DNA from: Hofstenia miamia
Taxonomy: Eukaryota > Xenacoelomorpha > Acoela
DNA length: 64,000 nt
NCBI GenBank assembly: GCA_004352715.1
Contig: SCFE01000009.1
Coordinates: forward strand, 2,961,407 to 3,025,406
Reading direction: 5' to 3'
Below are positions 1 to 11,367 of this stretch, piece by piece. Within the stretch, counting starts at the first letter, position 1. The number at the start of each line of letters is the position of its first letter. The notes beneath the pieces were generated by a model. That model did no database searches. It was not told the origin of the DNA and saw only the letters and a list, made by a program, of their open reading frames with translations. A program made the position numbers and the translations under genes.

Positions 1-14
1 GATGAAAACAAAAG

Positions 15-569
15 CTATATTTTTATTTTGCTAAACTCCAATACAATCCAATTTACATTATTACCACCAGTTGAGGTTTCCATATCATCGTTGCGGAAAA
101 GTTTTTTATTTACCAAAGTCTTGCAATTTTCACTGATCGCGTTAACATAACGTCTAGGAAAGAAAATAATAACCCCATTGCTGAGTTTAATCTTTACTGT
201 GATACCATATCTCGTATTCAGCTGAACAGCGTCTTCAATTGTAAACCAATGTTTTTTCAGGAGTTCGCTAGCAGGGCATGCATTTGAAAAAGTGTGTGAT
301 GATAGTAGCGGCTGGGAGTTGACATTGTTTAAGCGTTGTAAAACATTGTCGTCCTCATTCATCTCGGGGATGGGGAAGACAATCGCATTGTTATTGACTG
401 TAGGACGTCTTCGTTTGTATTGTGACTTGTGCTATTCTTTTACAGGTGCAGGAGGAGGATGAATTGTCTCTTGTGTTAACGGGTTATAACTATGTGAGGG
501 TGGTGGAGTAGTACATAGATCATCAAACAGGCTACTCAGCGAACCGGATGCTAACATTTCAATAGACAT
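15..569 (-). pseudogene. FLPKHY-motif small protein of a Polinton-like element (element 0), one in-frame stop
   Basis: A minus-strand frame starts at ATG 567-569 and runs to a stop at 15-17. It gives about 185 codons broken by a single TAG (context GTA AAA GAA TAG), where the copy at 54.5-55.0 kb has a lysine codon. The N-terminal third is proline-rich (TTPPPSHSYNPLT) and the middle is basic (KRRRPTVNNN). The C-terminal ~90 residues hold a compact domain with a TRYGITVKIKLSNG strand pair followed by FFPRRY, matching FLPKHY in the other copies. The same fold-like pattern occurs in the plus-strand genes at 47.0 and 52.4 kb. I do not recognise the family. Small size, basic patch and linkage to a DNA polymerase suggest nucleic-acid binding, which is inference. 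The intact part alone (15-362) is 115 aa. Confidence 0.6.
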
Positions 570-859
570 TGGCAAATGTGAGAGACGAAATTGCATAAGA
601 GAAAAATAATGATTTTATCCGAAGAAATGAAGTGAATATATAGATTGACCAGCCAATGGAAATACATTTGAATTTATGAAAAATAATTATTGGTTGAAAA
701 AAAAACTCGTGATACGATAAACGTGTTACAATGAATTTTGACAAATGTGAAATGCTATTTTGAAAGATTTCCCAAATTATACATGTAAGCTTCTCGAAAT
801 TATGGAAAATTAGTTTCTAATATTATGTGTACGTATCCCGAAAGGGGTTGTTATAATAA

Positions 860-1230
860 GGTATATATTAACATGTCGTAATGCAAACAATTGTGATATT
901 AAAAAAGTCATGACAAACAATAAAAAAATGTAATTATATCAAAACAATGTAATTTTGGGCGTGAATCATTTAAGCAGGTCCAAATGTGCTAATTAAAAAA
1001 AGCTATTAGCGAAACTGTCAGCCAGTTACCCAGGAGCTGTCAAGAAAGTACTTTGTGAGTTATCATTAATCTGTCAGAAACCCATTAGTCAAGTATGTAA
1101 CCTTGATGAAAACCAATTAGTCATTACAAACAATAAAAAAAATGTAATTATTTCAAAACAATGTAAATTTGGGTGTGAATCATTTAAACAGGTCCGAATG
1201 TGCTAATTAAAAATGCATTCGCGAGATCTT
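860..1230 (-). repeat. Terminal region of element 0, inverted relative to elements A and C, with two direct repeats
   Basis: Positions 907-1000 and 1120-1213 are direct repeats of about 94 bp at roughly 90% identity. Read on the minus strand, the stretch resembles the outer left ends of element A (37.77-37.99 kb) and element C (56.0-56.25 kb): shared strings include ACATACTTGA, GACTAATGG, TTGTTTTGATATAAT and CAATTGTTTGCATT. That places a right-hand terminal inverted repeat of a Polinton-like element here, downstream of the small gene at 15-569. The exact terminus is not visible. Confidence 0.45.
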
Positions 1231-1289
1231 CAAAGCACTTAGCGCCAAGTATCAATTAGATGACTCAATGCCCCAACCACCCCCTTTGA

Positions 1290-1345
1290 TATTGACGGTC
1301 TGTCACGTGACATGTGACGTCATAAGCTCTCGACCAATCAGAGGC
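1290..1345. promoter_or_regulatory. Promoter-like cluster: E-box, CRE and CCAAT motifs
   Basis: Within 35 bp there is CACGTG (1304-1309), the full palindromic CRE TGACGTCA (1315-1322) and CCAAT (1334-1338). The local base composition is clearly more GC-rich than the surroundings. These are classic animal proximal-promoter elements. No gene start can be confidently assigned on either side, so the promoter call is inference. Confidence 0.3.
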
Positions 1346-1419
1346 GTTTGTTTGTGGTCTCCTTCCACCCCCGTTTACTACTCACATTTCCTATAGAGAT
1401 TGATTCAACCGTCACTCAA

Positions 1420-1702
1420 GATCTGATGGGTCAATTTTTTAAATGACCATCTAAGTGAAGTATTAGATGTCTCATCATTCTGTAGTAACAAACGATGTCA
1501 CGAGATTGAAAACATTGACCATATTGTATTTAGAAATCCACGATATAACGCAAAACAACTGGATTTAGTCGATCAATGTAAGAAGAATGAGATACACTTT
1601 ACTTCTATGAATAACATCCTCAATAATTCCTCAGCGTTTTATGCTCTACTCAGATTTCTTAGGAAAACAGATGAATTTCATCTCGCCATATGGTTAATTT
1701 AG
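1420..1702 (+). pseudogene. Non-LTR retrotransposon reverse-transcriptase C-terminus-like fragment
   Basis: An open frame of about 90 codons ends at TAG 1700-1702. It contains CSNKRCHEIENIDHIVF followed by an RYNAKQL-like stretch. This resembles the C-terminal zinc-knuckle tail after the reverse-transcriptase domain of R1/Jockey-type LINEs (Cys...Cys-His...'ENIDHIVF'...'R..L'). There is no upstream RT domain in frame. It is short and the similarity is from memory of the family pattern, so the call is tentative. Confidence 0.35.
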
Positions 1703-3696
1703 TAAATTACCCCTTTTTATAATCATTCTTTATCGTCTGAACCACAGATCTCCTTCAATTGGAGAGTTTTTTTACTTGTTTTAATAATGATGATACCGTT
1801 AAATGAACTTGTGCTATGAAAGTCAGTTGCAAATGTGCTGATTGTTTTCTTTTATTTCTTACTTGATTCGAAATATACATAACGATTCTTAAAAGCACTG
1901 TCAAAAGTAATTCATTTTGGAAATGAAATAATTTAATTTCCGTGGATGGGTTTCAAATTTTAGAATCAGTATTTTTCAACTAAAGGAAATTAAGACGTCT
2001 TAGTCTAAAGGAGCAAAATTATATTTTGAAATGTTTTGTATAAAGTATTGCGCTTCAGAGTTTGTTATCAGAATTGCATTGTATTGTTAAACTATTAATA
2101 TTTTAAATTTCTGAATAAATATTTGGTATTTCGAGTTAGTTTTAACAATACTTGAAAATCTAATAATATTATATGGGCTAATTTGCTCGAGATCCTAAAC
2201 AGAATTAATGGCTTTATAAACCTCTTGTCAAGCACTTACATTGAAAGTCATTATATTATTGCAAATAGAATATTCGCTATTTTCACTAAAATTTGAATTT
2301 TGTATTAATTTTCTTTAAAAAAATTCATTGACATCGATGAAGAGGACGTTGCCACTATAATAATTTAAAACTGTGGCATAAATTAATATTTGAGCTTTAG
2401 TGGAATCGCCACTCTTCAATGAACGTAATAAATTGATTTGAAAAGATTGATGTCCTTGTGTTTTCAATATTCTAGAATCTTTTCATAGGCTTGACCTTTT
2501 AGTGCTAGCAAATTTTTGCGTCAATAATTGAAGGTTGGAATTATTCATATTGTTTGTATGACAATACAAAGGATTTATTAAATTAATTCTTCTAGGTAAA
2601 ATTCATCCAGGTTCCATTCAGTAGTCATTATGAAATGTTCTGCATTCAGCATTATTATATTTGGAAATTTCAGTAGTAATCAATTAGTGTAATATTAGTT
2701 TTACCCCTGGCAGTTCTAGGTCAATTGAATATAATCAGATAAAAAACATCAAGGAATAAATAAAAATTTCAATGATAAACATAAACGGTTTGTTTTCAGA
2801 ATAAACCGTTGTTGATTCAATAAAGAATATTGACTAACAACTTTCTAAACAATTTTTTATAGCAATAGAAATTCCAACCTACAAACGCTTTGAACTTTAA
2901 GAAGTCGCTACTATCCGTGAATTTCAAAAAAATCCAAACGTCTTGTTTTACATAATATATTGTTATTGACATCACTGTTTTGCGAATAGTGAAAAAACGT
3001 TATTATTCACAAATTTGTATTGCTTAGCCCTTCAAATGCATAAGGAGTTGCATCCAGGGGCGTCCGCAGGATTTTCTGATGGGGGATATCTTGTCACAAA
3101 AAAAATATACTCCAAAAATGCATTTACCAAACTTAGCTTATAAAATCTTTTAATTTTCTGTCTGTACTATCCACATCAAAATAATAAACTGTTTGAAAAT
3201 CAATTAAAACAGTTTGTGAAGATACAAGACTTTCACTTCATCCAAGATTCAAATTATGCCGATCAAGAAGAGTCATGCGTCAATAATATCGATTACCAGT
3301 CTGTACATTCGAAATTTCCTGAAAACCTTTCGTTTTTAATGCCGTGTGTTTCTTAATTAATCCCAGATCTATGCCGACTTCCAATTTTAATGGAAAATTT
3401 AAAGGAAGTGAAGCGATTATTTATTTATTATTTAAAACATCCATAAACAATGCTCTTTATATAAAAACTAGATACAATTAATTGTTATTACACTAACATC
3501 TTAGATAGGCGTCAATGCATTAAACGCAATCTATTACATAGTAACACAATATATATTAATTATTAACAAATGCAAGCAAATAACCATAATAAATATAAGG
3601 ATATGTACTTGAATTGATCCAAATCTATATACAAATTTATCAACAAAATACTGTTTACAAATATACACAATTTTGTAATGAACATATGTACAGAAA
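1703..3696. other. Intergenic, AT-rich, no gene seen; IFT122 3' flank
   Basis: No supportable coding frame on either strand. Candidate poly(A) signals for the minus-strand IFT122 transcript (AATAAA on the minus strand) lie near 3421-3430. A short GC-rich string, GGGGCGTCCGCAGG at about 3057-3070, looks like the tip of a dispersed repeat, but no partner end was found. Confidence 0.5.
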
Positions 3697-5970
3697 CTAA
3701 ACCACAAAGTGACATATAGGACAATGACCTTTTGTCAACGAATGCAAGACCCAATCATCAGTGAGGAAAAAATTCTGACAACCCTCGCAGACAGTAATAG
3801 ATTGGTCAGATAAACGAGTCCAGTAAAAATCCCAGGGCAATGGTGCAGGCCACTTACGTATGTATACGTGTGCAGGTTTTAGGGCTTTGAGATGATGCCG
3901 ATCAAGAACAAGTGGTTGATAAGCATCACCTGCGGAAGAAGTATATGATTCTTCCTCACTCTTAATAAAATTGGCCATTTCATCATTATCACCTCCAAGC
4001 ATTTCCATGTCATCGTCTAATCGCAGGTGATCAGTCGAAGGTGCATTGGATTTCCTAAAATTCGATCTACTAATGGGCTCTTGAGCAACAAGCTTCTCAG
4101 CTTCATCTTGCGAAATTCCATCAGCAACTACAAAATGAACGAGCGGTAATATCTCAAATCCAATTAGAGTAAAAAGAAATGGATGGCGACAGGTAATACA
4201 AGCATTTGCACTGCGAATATTTAACAGAGAATTTTTCTGAAGACATCTAAAGCAAAGAGGTTCAAGTTCACTGTTATCAGCACATGGCTTTGCCCTTATA
4301 GTTAATGTGCCAATTTCAATTGTGTCTTGAATATGTGGCTGCAATTTCAATTGTGACAATTCCTCATATACAGTTCGCGCTAATTTGTAAGCTCGAATTT
4401 CTGGTTTACGACATTGTTGCACTAATGTATAAAGGACATTTGCTCGAGAAATCCCATACATAACATCGGCACCTCTAGGTAGACAGTTCATCAAGAAATG
4501 GGCCATGTGAAATAATGTTAGTGAACGGTGTTGAGTAAAAGGAGCATTAACATATTGATGAATACCTCGATAAGCAGCATGCATACTACAAAGAGATTCA
4601 TATTCTTTATATCTTTCCAGCATTACACGTTCTTGTTCACCATGGGTGGCTGCTAAACTCAAACAAAGAACAGATAGTCTCCAAAAGTAATACGTGGAAT
4701 CTTCGTACATTTGAAGTACTACTGAGTTGTGTGCAAGTGTTTCCAAGACACGACGGGCCTCTTCCTCACGTCCTGCCTTTGCAAACCATTCATGAGCAGC
4801 ATCAAATTCCCCTTTATCGGCTAAATGCCTAGCATAGGGTGCGTACACATCATCACTTAATTCAGGATGTTCAGCAGTTGCTGCAATTGCTTGTTGCCAT
4901 TCTCCAGCAGAAACTAACAATTGAACACGACCCCGTTCATCACCTAAACGTCGCAAAGCATCACCTGCAGCAGTCCACTGAGTCCCAGCAGCTAAAAGGC
5001 GTGCACATAAACGCAGTTCATTAGCTTCTGCTTTATCAAGTTCATTGGAACGTCGAGCGAGTGATGACCAGTCACGTCTTTCTGCATAAAGTTTTAATGC
5101 CGAAACTTTATCACCTGCTTCCCAATACATATCAGCTGCTTCATCACCACTTTCTCCACCTTTAGCAGCAGTCCATTCAGCCTTTCTAGCTAGTAACTCT
5201 TTTCGTTCGCGCTCACCGCCTCCAGCTTCACCAAGGGATGCTTGAGCCTCACTAAACATTCTCAAATCTGTCCACATTTGCACAGCTCTCTGGGGTTGAC
5301 CAGCGTTGCGATAATATCTAGCAGCACGTTCAAATTGTCCTCCCCAAGCCGAAATATCCCCCCGCAGAACATCGTCATGTACACCATCACTTTTTAAACG
5401 TGATAAGGTTGTAATAAGCTCTAATCCTCTCAATTCGCGTAGCCGGGTGTAAGCCTTACGAGCTAATGGTAAGTCTAATGAATCCAAAGCAGACTTTGCT
5501 AACTGTTTCCAATCATTTTCAGAAACACCCAAGCAAGCAGCTTCATAGGCGCGATTCAACTGTCCCGCTTCAATATACTGATACATGGCTGCTGACTGCG
5601 GCACTTCAACTGAACGAACTCCGCCAGCTGATGTCAAACAAAACACACGAGAACCACTGAAACCAACAACAAATCCCCCACCCGATTCCATTTTTTGACA
5701 ATGAGCAGGAAATGTTCCTGCTTTAATTGAAATAGAGTCTTTGCTGGAATATGCAAGCATGTGTTCACAACGTGTATTCCAAGCAATACTGGTGGCTCCG
5801 GGTTCTTGAAAAAGCAGCTCTTTTGTAGCAATGTTATAAACCAAGCAGTTTGATTCATCATCGACAAGAGCGACTTTCTTTCGAAGGGCTGACATGTCTA
5901 GACATCTGATTGGCTGAGTATGTTTTAGAATTTGAATAGGAAACGGATTGTGTAAAAAGACCGACATAAC
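3697..5970 (-). CDS. IFT122: IFT122 exon 7 (terminal, 2274 nt)
   Basis: One uninterrupted exon encodes residues 445-1201, over 60% of the protein. It covers [34 protein letters not shown], the TPR-like helical array (repeated WxxA/AxxxY patterns), [11 protein letters not shown]-type core (here [11 protein letters not shown]) and the two C-terminal Cys-pair modules. Acceptor TTTTTAG|GTTATG; stop 3697-3699. The helical array is unusually alanine/glutamate-rich for such an AT-rich locus. Confidence 0.96.
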   Translation of the reverse strand, partial: VMSVFLHNPFPIQILKHTQPIRCLDMSALRKKVALVDDESNCLVYNIATKELLFQEPGATSIAWNTRCEHMLAYSSKDSISIKAGTFPAHCQKMESGGGFVVGFSGSRVFCLTSAGGVRSVEVPQSAAMYQYIEAGQLNRAYEAACLGVSENDWKQLAKSALDSLDLPLARKAYTRLRELRGLELITTLSRLKSDGVHDDVLRGDISAWGGQFERAARYYRNAGQPQRAVQMWTDLRMFSEAQASLGEAGGGERERKELLARKAEWTAAKGGESGDEAADMYWEAGDKVSALKLYAERRDWSSLARRSNELDKAEANELRLCARLLAAGTQWTAAGDALRRLGDERGRVQLLVSAGEWQQAIAATAEHPELSDDVYAPYARHLADKGEFDAAHEWFAKAGREEEARRVLETLAHNSVVLQMYEDSTYYFWRLSVLCLSLAATHGEQERVMLERYKEYESLCSMHAAYRGIHQYVNAPFTQHRSLTLFHMAHFLMNCLPRGADVMYGISRANVLYTLVQQCRKPEIRAYKLARTVYEELSQLKLQPHIQDTIEIGTLTIRAKPCADNSELEPLCFRCLQKNSLLNIRSANACITCRHPFLFTLIGFEILPLVHFVVADGISQDEAEKLVAQEPISRSNFRKSNAPSTDHLRLDDDMEMLGGDNDEMANFIKSEEESYTSSAGDAYQPLVLDRHHLKALKPAHVYIRKWPAPLPWDFYWTRLSDQSITVCEGCQNFFLTDDWVLHSLTKGHCPICHFVV

Positions 5971-8900
5971 CTAAAAACAAAATGATAATTATGATATTAT
6001 ATAAGATTAAGAAATTTAAACATAAAAAAAGTTCCTGTTACCATTAAAGAACTTCGAGTATTAAATATCAGATTTTTTTCTAATTGTCAAAAACAATGAT
6101 ATAAAATTTATATATTCACATCTGCGATAACCGAGACATTATTCATTGCATTCGCAATTAATCAAAAAATAATAACTAGGACTTAAGAATGTTACCATCA
6201 AATTGCTAGGGAAATAGCAACATTGAAAAAGCCTAATTTTTATTAATGGATTGGCTTCCTAAATCTAATGCTTGATAAACTCAGTTACTTTCACTGTTTC
6301 TGTATTTTGAAATAATTAGAATAGATATATTTACAGCTAAATTGATTGCAAAAACTTTTATTCTTGAATATGAGGTTAGGTTTCTGAAGCATTTCTCTGC
6401 TTTTCTATTAAATTTTCAAAATTATAGTTAATAAATTCAGGAGAATTTAATAACTCGTAGATAGCAGTGGAGTTGCCGAAAACAAACATCAACAAATTGT
6501 TTTCCGGAAAAAAATTAGTAAAACTCTGATTTAAAGGAGAAGTTTACATTTTAATGAACACTCTCGAGAAATGATTGACATTTCTACCAGAGAAAACAGT
6601 TGACAGAACAAAACTTGAGTTTTTGAAAAGGAAAATATGAGATTGGAAGCGTGATACATTAAGGTATCTCACTACTGTTTCAGAAAAATTATTGCGAACA
6701 AAAGCAAATTTTTCCCTCAAGTCTATATTCGAACATATTATATTTTTTTCAAAAAATCGTCCTAATTTCAAAATAGACAAGATCTGATATTAAATTCACT
6801 ACAATATTCCATTAGCAACTAATCCCTTTTGAAATTGATACGCTATGAACATCTACAATCTTCGACCTAACTTCTTAAACCTGATGTAATAAGTGATTTA
6901 AATTATGTAAATGAAATTATTAACAATAAAAAATTAAATTATATTTTCGAAAAAAATAAAACTGTCCATGTCCATATATGACACATCCCGAATTATGCCT
7001 TTACCAAAACATCATGAAGGCGAATTTTAAAATTTTTACAATAAAAAGCTACGACGCAATCACATAATTTCGTAAATTCCTAGAATAGTTTACACTTATT
7101 ATTTGAGAGGCTTAGTTCTAACGCAATCTACATACTTGTCCATTTCTTAGACCAACTAACATCCCCTCTTTCCCTATGGGGCCGCCGATTGATTTTATGT
7201 AGCGAATAGGGGAATCCATGATCCATTCACGTTCTAATACAGCAGAAGAAATATTAAAGCATTGAAGTCTTCTTTCTAGACAAAGAACAATATGTTGAGC
7301 GCAAACAACAAGTAAATTGCATTCCGTAGTGAGAGGAAGTGAGGAAAGAGCACGATAACCATTTCCATTTTCCACCATCTCATATACCAAAATCCTTCCT
7401 AAACAACATAAATCATACAGAGTATTGCTAAATGTTATTTTTCTGAGGAAACAAATGAACTCATTATGTTCTCGTAGGATTAGTGTGCAGTTGAAAGATG
7501 CAGTGCACAAACTGCTATATGCAGTATTGCACAAACGCAGAGTTATATAGATCACATTGAATTGCAAACGACATTTTCAGTTAATAAAAAATTTACAATA
7601 GCATAGTCTTCTTTTACCGTGGGATGGAGATATTTTGAGCACTTTTTTGCACAATCTAATTTTTTAAAAGTGGTTATATTTTGTAATTTTGTGATGATAA
7701 ACTGACCCAATGTGTATTGAAACTAACAAAAAATTTTAATGACACTATTCAAATTTGCTGTTGTTCATATAGCCCCATCGGAGGGGCTACTATGAAAACA
7801 AATTTATTTTTTTGTTTCTGTTCATGATAAGACAGCGATTGGGGTTATTCTGAACAAAAAAACATACGCATATGAATGTCCTTTTCCTTTGCCTTACACT
7901 CGGTTGGAGAAGTTGCCAAAAAGTTTGTATTCTTCTAAGCGCCTAAGTGCCATTTTTTACTATTACCGCATAAGTCGGTCTTCAGGGTTATATGCTTTGG
8001 TCCTTTTCTTTTTGCATTCTCAAATCATCCTTAATAGTAGAAAAAAGACACAATAAACCAACTTGTCAAATAAACTGATTGTGGGACTATTTTAGCGCTG
8101 TTCCAAATAGCCCCAAATACAAAAAATCTGTCATTCAGATGCATATGAACTTGATTTTGCATCGAATCATAAAAGAAAGTAAATTTGCATAAAACAATAG
8201 CCCCTTAGTTCAAAATAAATCCACCTCATGGTACTGTTTGTTATGCAGTTACTGCTAAAATATTTGTTTACAATTACGTGTCAAAAATATGCTTTTATTG
8301 GTGTGAAAATTTCTACCCGCATTCATTCTGCAGGAACCCTGGCCCCTGTTTCGCAATCACATTTAACCAATTCATAGAGCTGGCTTAAAAAGTTTAATAA
8401 ATTGTTTTTGATTCAACTTAATTAATTAATAAATTACTATGAGTATGTGAGTTTTTAAATGAACATAATATTGCAATTATATATGCATCCAAAAAGTTAG
8501 ACTGATATTTTTTTAAAGCCACTCAGAAGGATAATTATTTCGTAAAAAGTATCGCTGTTATTCAAATGTAATCAATTTACGAACCAATCACACACACAAC
8601 AATCAATGCGGTTGCACTATAAAAGTGACGCATCAATAGTAAATTAAACTAATAAATAAAGTTATAAAGCTTTTTCAAAATTTGGATAGGCAGATATATT
8701 CTCTGATAAAAAACTAAAACAAAATTAAACAGAGAAGCTGTTTTATTAATTTTGTCAAAATAGGCACTCGAATATAAAACTAGAATTTTTACATTTATGA
8801 ATTCCATGCTTACCTGCCAATTGGATTGCTAAGCGCTTGTTGTATACCGAAAGCTTCTTGATCAAATCACGGCATCTTAAGCGCACTTGTTCGCCGGTTA

Positions 8901-11331
8901 GCAAATGCTGAACAACGGCGTCTGTCATTGATGAGCGGAATACGTAACGCTCTTTGTACAAACCATGGACCGTTCCAAACGTCATTGAATATCTAAACAG
9001 TAAAAACGGTAATCCATCATCATATATTGAAGAATATTTAGTTTGACAAAAGTGAGATTGACAGTTGGACTTTCTTTTAAAGAGTCTAAGAAACATAAAA
9101 AATCCAATTAGTTCAAGCTTCATTAATATATTATATATTATACAACAACCTAAAAAATTATCATTACTATGCAACGTACCTCATTAGCATAAATTATATG
9201 AGCCGATTGTAATGTTGAAAACAAGTGATCGCAATTTCAGATCTACCTGACTAATTGAAACATGATTTTAGTTTTAACCCGGTAAATGTTTTGTCCGAAA
9301 ACCTGTTGGATATGATCACTAAGGGTTGAAATTGTATTCTCAGTTTCATACAAGTAAAAAAATTTTTTTCTACGAAATTTAAATGTTGTTAGCCACATAC
9401 TACATAAACTAAAGTACATATTCCCAGTATTTTTGGTTTCTTGAAAACATTTTGAACACCAACAACTCAGGAATTAAAAGAAACACCAACAGAGTAAGTT
9501 TCATTTTGCAGTCCCATTGAGGTTCACTGTATGAAAGTCATTGAAAAGTTGTTCATCTTTTCAGTGCAATACACTTTGGTCCATTCGTCAATAGATGTCT
9601 CAATATTCCATGATTCCCAAATTTCTCTAATACACTTGGAGAACATTGATTGAAAATGTGGGGAAAATGGTTTGTCCTTTTGAAAGGAGATGGGAAGTAT
9701 AAGGTTAAACAAAAAATTTTAGAAACAAGACCAATGATGAAAATTTATGTGAATCATAAAACAAACCGATTCGTTATTAAAAAGGCTAATAGCTCATTTC
9801 TTAATAAACGACTCGACTTGAAAAACTACTATTCATATAATCTAGTCTCCACTCTCCCACTGTCGCTCTACTTCCATGCCTGTGATCAATCCTTTGCTCA
9901 CTCGCAAATTGGACCGTGATCCTTTTGTTGTCACGTTCTCCATTTACCGTCGCAAAAAACATCCCCCCGTCACTCTTTTTTTCAATAGTGCTGGTGCTGC
10001 TGCTAATAACATCTTGACTCCCAACCTTCCAACGGCCATTGATCTTTTTTCCTCGTCGCCGAGCTTCAAGAAATCTTTGATGTCTTTGCAGAGCCCTTCT
10101 TCTGCTTCATCTACTCTTCCATCGGCTACTACTTTATTTCCTGTGACTATCCTTGTTGCCGTAAAACTTGACTTTTGAATTTTGTAGTGTTTGCTTCAGC
10201 GGCTAATAAAGTCCTTTATTATTAATGTGTAACAAAAAGCAAAATTCAAGTCTATGGACAAAATCGTTTCATTTGTGGCTGTCAGAAATCTCAAAAACAA
10301 CGTTTGAGACTTTCACAATGCTTTTGTCAACTTGCTCGATGTACTTCCTAACTCGTTCTGCTCAAATATAGGTAATATTAATTTGGAAAAGAGAATGATA
10401 TTGGCACTAAATTAACTGAAAATTTTATACGTGCCACAATTTTTATATTCGCGTTGAATTTGCCGAATAATTGGAATATTGTGAATGCAAGACAATTAAA
10501 CAAAAACTTTAATAGATGGACTTAATTTCAATCTGGTTCAAAGACGCTGAAATTTTTTTAATTACGCCTAGCTTAATCTTAAGATTGCCATTTTTAGCAT
10601 AGCTGAATTAGTAAAAGCATAAATAGTGGAAGTGTTTGATACTGTTCCTAACATCATATATACACACTCTTCGAGTTGGGGAGTATTTCAAGAATATAGT
10701 TGACAATAAAGCAATTATGTGTGAGAAATCATAGAGCCAGACGATCAGTTGAGACCCAAGTGGTGGTTCGAACACAGTGATAGACATGGTCTGAATTCTT
10801 CAAGCAAAGCATATGCATAATTTTCTAAGCCCATTAAATAAATTTACTATTTGGAGCGAAAAGTGAAGAGCATTTTCCATGAAAATGAAATTAGGAAATG
10901 ATAAACGTTATGTTCTTCATTTGAAATGCTACAATAGAGTTCGATTTTTGGCTAGTATGTGTGAAATAGGCAATGATTTCAAAAAGCTATAAAAATGGCA
11001 GCAACAATTAACAACAGCAAGACGTAGTTTACTTCAGAAATGAATAACAATCTTAGTTCAATTATTGCAAACAACCTTATAACAGATCCGCCAGAAGTGC
11101 CTAATACCACATCAGTATCAGAACCAACAACCCCAGCCGGTACAGCAGCCGCAGATAATACCCAACCATCACAATCAGAAGCAATGCTTCCCAATTTGCG
11201 ACCTTCTCTTGTGTAAAGTTGAGCACCACGATCAGATCCGCCAATCACCAAAAACTGGCCACCACATACAAACGCCACAGTCATTGGCTCACACTGAATA
11301 TCAGCATCACGTCCAATCTAAATATAATCTA

Positions 11332-11367
<36 letters not shown>

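Noticed and set aside
4839-5867. Open frames of 60-77 codons on the opposite strand or other frames of IFT122 exon 7
   Set aside because: Shadows of the conserved IFT122 frame, with no family resemblance.
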